Source: Geminicoccaceae bacterium (GTDB taxonomy: Bacteria; Pseudomonadota; Alphaproteobacteria; Geminicoccales; Geminicoccaceae). From it: 39,737 bases of DNA. The notes beneath the pieces are model-generated. The model saw only the letters and a list, made by a program, of their open reading frames with translations. It did no database searches and was not told the origin of the DNA. The DNA lies in NCBI GenBank assembly GCA_025054575.1, contig JANWZN010000011.1, positions 1 to 39,737 of the forward strand, written 5' to 3'. A program made the translations under genes and the position numbers. This document shows, one piece after another, positions 35,601 through 39,737 of the stretch; the first letter of the stretch is position 1, and each line of letters opens with the position of its first letter.

Positions 35601-35667
35601 GCGCCGCAGATAGGCGCCGCACCCGCCGCGCGCAACCGCGGCCGTGGCCGACGCTTTCGGCTCGTCC

Positions 35668-35696
35668 TTGACTCCACCCGGCCCGCGGCGCATGTG
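35668..35696 (+). promoter_or_regulatory. Weak candidate promoter of the ffh operon
   Basis: TTGACT (35668-35673) is a good -35, and 17 bases later lies CATGTG, a poor -10. It is 104 bp upstream of the ffh start in the divergent dapF/ffh gap. Only the -35 is convincing. Confidence 0.25.
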
Positions 35697-35800
35697 TCGT
35701 GGGCTCGCGGGCACCTCGCCCGCGCGCGCAAGCGGTAGCGAAATCGGGCGCGCGGTGCCGCCTCCGAGGGAGGTCGGCACGCGCGCTTTCGGGCGTAGGG

Positions 35801-37171
35801 ATGTTCGAGAACCTCACCGGCCGCCTCGGTCGGGTGTTCGACCGGCTCAAAGGGCGCGGCGTCCTCTCCGAGAAGGACGTCGAGGAGGCGTTGCGCGAGA
35901 TCCGCGTGGCGCTGCTCGAGGCCGACGTCGCCCTGCCGGTGGTCAAGGAGTTCGTGGCCGGGGTTCGCGAAAAGGCGGTGGGCCAGGAGGTCCTGCGCTC
36001 GATCACGCCCGGCCAGATGGTCGTCAAGATCGTCCACGACCGGCTCGTCGAGCTCTTGGGCGGTGCCGGCACGGGCGAGCTCGTGCTCGCGGGCTCGCCC
36101 CCCTTCGTGATCTTGATGGCCGGGCTGCAGGGCTCGGGCAAAACGACGACTGCGGCCAAGCTCGCCCGCCGGCTCAAGCTCAAAGAGAAGAAGAAGGTGC
36201 TCTTGGCCTCGCTCGACGTCCAGCGCCCGGCGGCCCAGCACCAGCTCGAGGTCCTGGCACGCCAGGTCGAGGTCGCCTCGCTGCCGATCGTCCCGGGCCA
36301 GCCGCCCCTCGAGATCGCCCGCCGCGCGCTCGAGACGGCCCGCCGCGAGGGCTACGACGTCTTGATCCTGGATACGGCCGGGCGCCTGTCGATCGACGAA
36401 GCGCTCATGGAGGAGCTCGTCCGGATCCGCGATCTCGTGCGGCCGCACGAGACCCTGCTCGTGGCCGACGCGCTCACCGGCCAGGACGCAGTCAACACCG
36501 CACGCATTTTCCACGAGCGGGTCGGCATCACCGGGATCGTTCTCACCCGGATGGACGGCGACGCGCGCGGCGGTGCCGCCTTGTCGATGCGACAGGTCAC
36601 GGGTCGACCGATCCGGTTCGTGGGCACGGGCGAGAAGCTCGACGCGCTCGAGCCGTTCCATCCCGAACGGGTGGCGGCCCGCATCCTCGACATGGGCGAC
36701 GTGGTGAGCCTGGTCGAGAAGGCGGCCGAGACGCTCGACAAGGAGCAGGCCGAGAAGCTCGCCAAGAAGATGGTCAAGGGCGAGTTCGACCTCGAGGATC
36801 TCAAGAGCCAGCTCCAGCAGCTGCGCAAGATGGGCGGGATGGGCGGTATCCTCGGCAAGCTGCCCGGCATCCAGAAGGTCAAGAAGCAGCTCGAAGAGGC
36901 CAAGCTCGACGACCGGCTCTTGATCCGCCAGATGGCGATCATCGATTCGATGACGCCCGCCGAGCGTCGCAACCCCGACATCATCAACGGCTCGCGCCGG
37001 CGGCGGATCGCCAAGGGCTCGGGCACCGAGGTCAGCGAGGTCAATCGCCTGCTCAAGCAGCACCGGCAGATGCGCGACATGATGCGGCAGATGCGCAAGG
37101 GCGGGGGCCTGCAGCGCCTGTTGGGCGGCCGCTTGCCACCCGGCCTGCCGCCGGGCCTGATGCCGCGCTGA
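35801..37171 (+). CDS. ffh: Signal recognition particle protein Ffh
   Basis: The 456-residue SRP54 homologue binds signal sequences and 4.5S RNA. It has an N domain (residues 1-95), then a G domain with [10 protein letters not shown] (108-117), [31 protein letters not shown] and [13 protein letters not shown] methionine-rich M domain from about 330 includes [13 protein letters not shown], and the tail [20 protein letters not shown] binds RNA. ATG 35801 gives the family start [14 protein letters not shown]; the frame upstream is unconserved. It is the first gene of ffh-rpsP-rimM-trmD-rplS. The 4.5S RNA gene was not seen in the window. Confidence 0.97.
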   Translation: MFENLTGRLGRVFDRLKGRGVLSEKDVEEALREIRVALLEADVALPVVKEFVAGVREKAVGQEVLRSITPGQMVVKIVHDRLVELLGGAGTGELVLAGSPPFVILMAGLQGSGKTTTAAKLARRLKLKEKKKVLLASLDVQRPAAQHQLEVLARQVEVASLPIVPGQPPLEIARRALETARREGYDVLILDTAGRLSIDEALMEELVRIRDLVRPHETLLVADALTGQDAVNTARIFHERVGITGIVLTRMDGDARGGAALSMRQVTGRPIRFVGTGEKLDALEPFHPERVAARILDMGDVVSLVEKAAETLDKEQAEKLAKKMVKGEFDLEDLKSQLQQLRKMGGMGGILGKLPGIQKVKKQLEEAKLDDRLLIRQMAIIDSMTPAERRNPDIINGSRRRRIAKGSGTEVSEVNRLLKQHRQMRDMMRQMRKGGGLQRLLGGRLPPGLPPGLMPR

Positions 37172-37238
37172 CGTCGCGCACCGCTCGGATCACCCGTTCC
37201 GGATCGCAACCGACCAGGCAACAGCACAGAGGACCCAG

Positions 37239-37571
37239 ATGGCCGTTCGTATCCGCCTCGCCCGCGGGGGTGCCAAGAAGCGCCCCTTCTACCGGATCGT
37301 CGCCGCCGATGCGCGCGCTCGTCGCGACGGCCGCTTCATCGAGCGGCTCGGCAGCTACGCGCCGCTGCTGCCCGACGGGCACCCGCAGCGGATCGTGCTC
37401 GACGAGGAGCGGATCCGCTATTGGCTGAGCCAGGGTGCGCAGCCCAGCGATCGGGTCCACCGCTTCCTGTTCAAGGCCGGCATCGTGAGCGAGGCGCCGC
37501 GTCTGCGCGGCACCGGCAAGAAGGCGCAAGAGCTCGCCAAGAAGCGTGCCGAGGCCGAGGCCAAGAGCTGA
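37239..37571 (+). CDS. rpsP: 30S ribosomal protein bS16
   Basis: A 110-residue bS16 with the family opening [38 protein letters not shown] and the segment [21 protein letters not shown] Lys/Glu/Ala-rich C-terminal tail from about 88 is longer than in E. coli, as is usual in alphaproteobacteria. The ATG is preceded by AGAGGA. It helps assemble the 30S body. It lies 67 bp after ffh. Confidence 0.97.
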   Translation: MAVRIRLARGGAKKRPFYRIVAADARARRDGRFIERLGSYAPLLPDGHPQRIVLDEERIRYWLSQGAQPSDRVHRFLFKAGIVSEAPRLRGTGKKAQELAKKRAEAEAKS

Positions 37572-37587
37572 GGCCGGGATCCGATCG

Positions 37588-38136
37588 ATGCGCCGGCGCC
37601 CGCGGCTCGTTCGTCTGGCGGTCGTGACCGCACCGCACGGGGTGCGCGGCGCCTTCCGTTTGCGCTGCTTCACCGAGCGCCCGGAGAACGTCGCCGCCTA
37701 CGGACCGGTCTGCGACGAGGCGGGCCGCGAGCTGTTCGCGCTCGAGGTGCTCCACCGGGTGCCGGGCGGCGTCGTCGTCCGCGCCCCCGGGATCGGCGAT
37801 CGCGACGCGGCCGAGCGGCTGCGCGGCAAGGCGCTGTTCGTCCCCCGCGCGCGCCTGCCGGCGCCTGGCCCCGACGAGTTCTACCACGAGGACCTTTTGG
37901 GCCTCGAGGCGGTCGAGCCTTGCGGTCGGCGGCTCGGCCGGGTGGTCGCCGTCTACGATCACGGCGCGGGCGATGTGCTCGAGATCGAAACGGAACGCGG
38001 CGAGCGCGTCGATCTGCCGTTCACCCGCGCGGTCGTGCCGGAGGTCGACCTCGAGGGCGGCCGGCTCGTGATCGTGCGTCCGGCCGAGATCGAGGCCGGG
38101 CCGTCCGGCGAGCCCGCCGCGGAGCGCGCGGCATGA
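37588..38136 (+). CDS. rimM: Ribosome maturation factor RimM
   Basis: The 182-residue protein assists 16S rRNA processing and 30S head assembly. The N-terminal RimM barrel has [22 protein letters not shown] (near residue 12 on). The C-terminal PRC-barrel includes [31 protein letters not shown] and [21 protein letters not shown] 37588 is preferred over 37546 because the latter lies inside rpsP and adds no conserved residue. Its stop overlaps the trmD start (ATGA 38133-38136). Confidence 0.95.
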   Translation: MRRRPRLVRLAVVTAPHGVRGAFRLRCFTERPENVAAYGPVCDEAGRELFALEVLHRVPGGVVVRAPGIGDRDAAERLRGKALFVPRARLPAPGPDEFYHEDLLGLEAVEPCGRRLGRVVAVYDHGAGDVLEIETERGERVDLPFTRAVVPEVDLEGGRLVIVRPAEIEAGPSGEPAAERAA

Positions 38137-38897
38137 GCGGCGCGCCCTGGACCGCCACGGTGTTGACGATCTTCCCGGAGATGTTTCCGGGACCGCTCGG
38201 CCATTCGCTCGCCGGCAAGGCGCTCGCGCGCGGGCTCTGGCGGCTCGACCCGGTCGACTTGCGCGATTTCGCGACCGACCGCCACCGCACGGTCGACGAT
38301 GCGCCCTTCGGCGGCGGTGCCGGCATGGTCATGCGCGCGGACGTGATCGCCCGCGCGGTCGACAGCGTGCAAGCGCGCGGCGCGCCCGGACCGCTCGTCT
38401 ATCTCTCGCCACGCGGTACGCGCCTCGATCAACGCATCGTCCGCGAGCTCGCGGCCGGTCCGGGTATCGTTCTCCTGTGCGGTCGCTTCGAGGGGGTCGA
38501 CGAGCGCGTGCTCGAGGCGCGGCCGTTCCGCGAGCTCTCGATCGGCGACTTCGTCCTCTCGGGCGGCGAGCTCGCGGCCATGGTCGTGATCGACGCCTGT
38601 GTCCGGCTTTTGCCGGGCGTGGTCGGCGACGCCGCCTCGCTCGAGGAGGAGAGCTTCGCCGACGGCCTGCTCGAATATCCGCACTATACCCGACCGGCCG
38701 AATGGGAAGGCCGCAAGGTGCCGGAGATCCTGCTGTCCGGCCACCACGAGCGGATCCGCGCCTGGCGCCGGCAAAAAGCGCTCGAGATCACCCGGGCGCG
38801 GCGACCCGACCTCTTGACGGAAGCCGCCGAGCTCGCATGCTCCGCCGCCCGCGACCGCGCGGCGCCGCCCCTGCCCCGGACCGCCGAGGAAGCCTGA
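38133..38897 (+). CDS. trmD: tRNA (guanine-37-N1)-methyltransferase TrmD
   Basis: The 254-residue SPOUT enzyme methylates G37 next to the anticodon, preventing +1 frameshifting. It shows [12 protein letters not shown] at the start, [13 protein letters not shown], the trefoil-knot strands [11 protein letters not shown] and [13 protein letters not shown], then [26 protein letters not shown] and [14 protein letters not shown] are further signatures. ATG 38133 overlaps the rimM stop. The C-terminal 25 residues are a variable extension. Confidence 0.96.
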   Translation: MSGAPWTATVLTIFPEMFPGPLGHSLAGKALARGLWRLDPVDLRDFATDRHRTVDDAPFGGGAGMVMRADVIARAVDSVQARGAPGPLVYLSPRGTRLDQRIVRELAAGPGIVLLCGRFEGVDERVLEARPFRELSIGDFVLSGGELAAMVVIDACVRLLPGVVGDAASLEEESFADGLLEYPHYTRPAEWEGRKVPEILLSGHHERIRAWRRQKALEITRARRPDLLTEAAELACSAARDRAAPPLPRTAEEA

Positions 38898-38910
38898 GCG
38901 AGGAACCACC

Positions 38911-39318
38911 ATGAATCCGATCCAGGAGCTCGAGCGCGAGCAGATCGCGCGGCTCACCGCCGAGCGGCCGATCCCCGAGTTCGGACCCGGCGATACCGTC
39001 CGTGTCAACGTCAAGGTGATCGAGGGCAATCGCGAGCGCGTCCAGGCGTTCGAAGGCGTCGTGATCGCCAAGAAGAACCGCGGTATCAACTCCTCCTTCA
39101 CCGTTCGCAAGATCTCCTACGGCGAAGGGGTCGAGCGCATCTTCCCGCTGTTCAGCCCGCGGATCGAGAGCATCGAGGTCGTCCGCAAGGGCAAGGTGCG
39201 GCGTGCCAAGCTCTATTACCTGCGCGGCCGCACGGGCAAGGCGGCGCGGATCGCCGAGCGGCGGACCGAGCCCAAGGCCGCCGGTGCCGGGGCGAGCGAG
39301 CCCGCAGCCGAGGCCTGA
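38911..39318 (+). CDS. rplS: 50S ribosomal protein bL19
   Basis: A 135-residue bL19 with [45 protein letters not shown]-type [19 protein letters not shown] and [15 protein letters not shown]. The Ala/Glu-rich tail after residue 115 is a lineage extension. It sits at the 30S-50S interface. The ATG follows GAGCGAGGAA, and the gene is 13 bp after trmD, closing the conserved ribosomal operon. Confidence 0.97.
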   Translation: MNPIQELEREQIARLTAERPIPEFGPGDTVRVNVKVIEGNRERVQAFEGVVIAKKNRGINSSFTVRKISYGEGVERIFPLFSPRIESIEVVRKGKVRRAKLYYLRGRTGKAARIAERRTEPKAAGAGASEPAAEA

Positions 39319-39355
39319 TCCCGTTCCGGACGGACGCGCGCGAGGAGGAACGCCC

Positions 39356-39737
39356 GTGGGCCGCACGCTCTTCGAGAAGATCTGGGACAGCCACGTCGTC
39401 GACCAGCAGCCCGACGGCACCTGCCTCCTCTACATCGACCGTCACCTCGTCCACGAGGTGACGAGCCCGCAGGCCTTCGAGGGGCTCCGCGTCACGGGCC
39501 GCAAGGTGCGCCGTCCCGACCTCACCCTGGCCGTGCCCGACCACAACGTGCCGACCACCGACCGCCGGCTCGGGATCGCCGATCCGGTCTCGCGGCTCCA
39601 GGTCGAGACGCTCGAGCAGAACTGCCGCGAGTTCGGCATCCGCCTGTTCGGGATGAACGACATCCGCCAGGGGATCGTGCACGTCATCGGGCCCGAGCAG
39701 GGCTTCACCTTGCCCGGGACGACGATCGTCTGCGGCG
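39356..39737 (+). CDS. leuC: 3-isopropylmalate dehydratase large subunit (5' part)
   Basis: The first 127 residues of LeuC are present and run off the right edge. The GTG at 39356 follows GAGGAGGAA at a good distance. The opening [35 protein letters not shown], and [10 protein letters not shown] are unmistakable. With LeuD it isomerises 2- to 3-isopropylmalate in leucine synthesis using a [4Fe-4S] cluster, whose cysteine ligands lie beyond the window. Its place after rplS is conserved in alphaproteobacteria. Confidence 0.95.
   Translation, partial: MGRTLFEKIWDSHVVDQQPDGTCLLYIDRHLVHEVTSPQAFEGLRVTGRKVRRPDLTLAVPDHNVPTTDRRLGIADPVSRLQVETLEQNCREFGIRLFGMNDIRQGIVHVIGPEQGFTLPGTTIVCG

Noticed and set aside
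1-39737. CRISPR arrays, tRNA/rRNA genes, insertion sequences or phage genes
   Set aside because: No regularly spaced repeats, cloverleaf-like sequences, transposase motifs or terminal inverted repeats were seen on either strand.

Overview
The window is about 39.7 kb of very GC-rich DNA (roughly 70% by eye) from an alphaproteobacterium, most like a Rhodospirillales-type lineage. Three things point there: the LexA boxes have the alphaproteobacterial GTTC-N7-GTTC form, there is a complete set of bacterial ceramide genes, and the housekeeping order accB-accC-aat / DUF2155-mlaD / ftsY-mtaB-dapF / ffh-rpsP-rimM-trmD-rplS-leuC is typical. No rRNA, tRNA, CRISPR array or insertion sequence was seen.

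Positions 1-9653 form a sphingolipid locus in two convergent arms. The minus arm makes ceramide: a fatty acyl-AMP ligase, a CerR-type reductase, a dedicated ACP and serine palmitoyltransferase. The plus arm looks like head-group and export machinery: a metallophosphoesterase, an LptF/LptG permease pair, a DAGK-family lipid kinase (probable ceramide kinase) and a Tam41-like nucleotidyltransferase. Four of its junctions are 4-bp stop/start overlaps. Together they suggest ceramide -> ceramide-1-phosphate -> CDP-ceramide -> head-grouped lipid, followed by LptFG-type export. The ceramide synthase (bCerS) is not in the window.

Positions 9654-11128 hold a small secreted protein and a metallo-beta-lactamase-fold hydrolase. 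Positions 11182-17287 are the SOS mutasome: dnaE2 and imuA-imuB, each with its own LexA box. A divergent Uma2-family nuclease gene sits between them and shares the dnaE2 control region.

Positions 17301-20800 are the remains of an exopolysaccharide cluster: a flippase broken by at least five frameshifts, a glycosyltransferase with one frameshift near its end, and an N-terminally truncated sugar-phosphate transferase. Adenine deaminase and MsrP follow. Next is a TAXI-type TRAP transporter in which both the permease and the binding protein carry a single-base frameshift. These shifts could be real decay or base-calling errors in homopolymer runs.

Positions 27160-39737 are mostly intact core genes: YqhA, an AcuI-like reductase, acetyl-CoA carboxylase subunits, aat, DUF2155, MlaD, FtsY, MtaB, DapF, the Ffh/ribosomal/tRNA-modification operon, and the start of leuC, which runs off the right edge.
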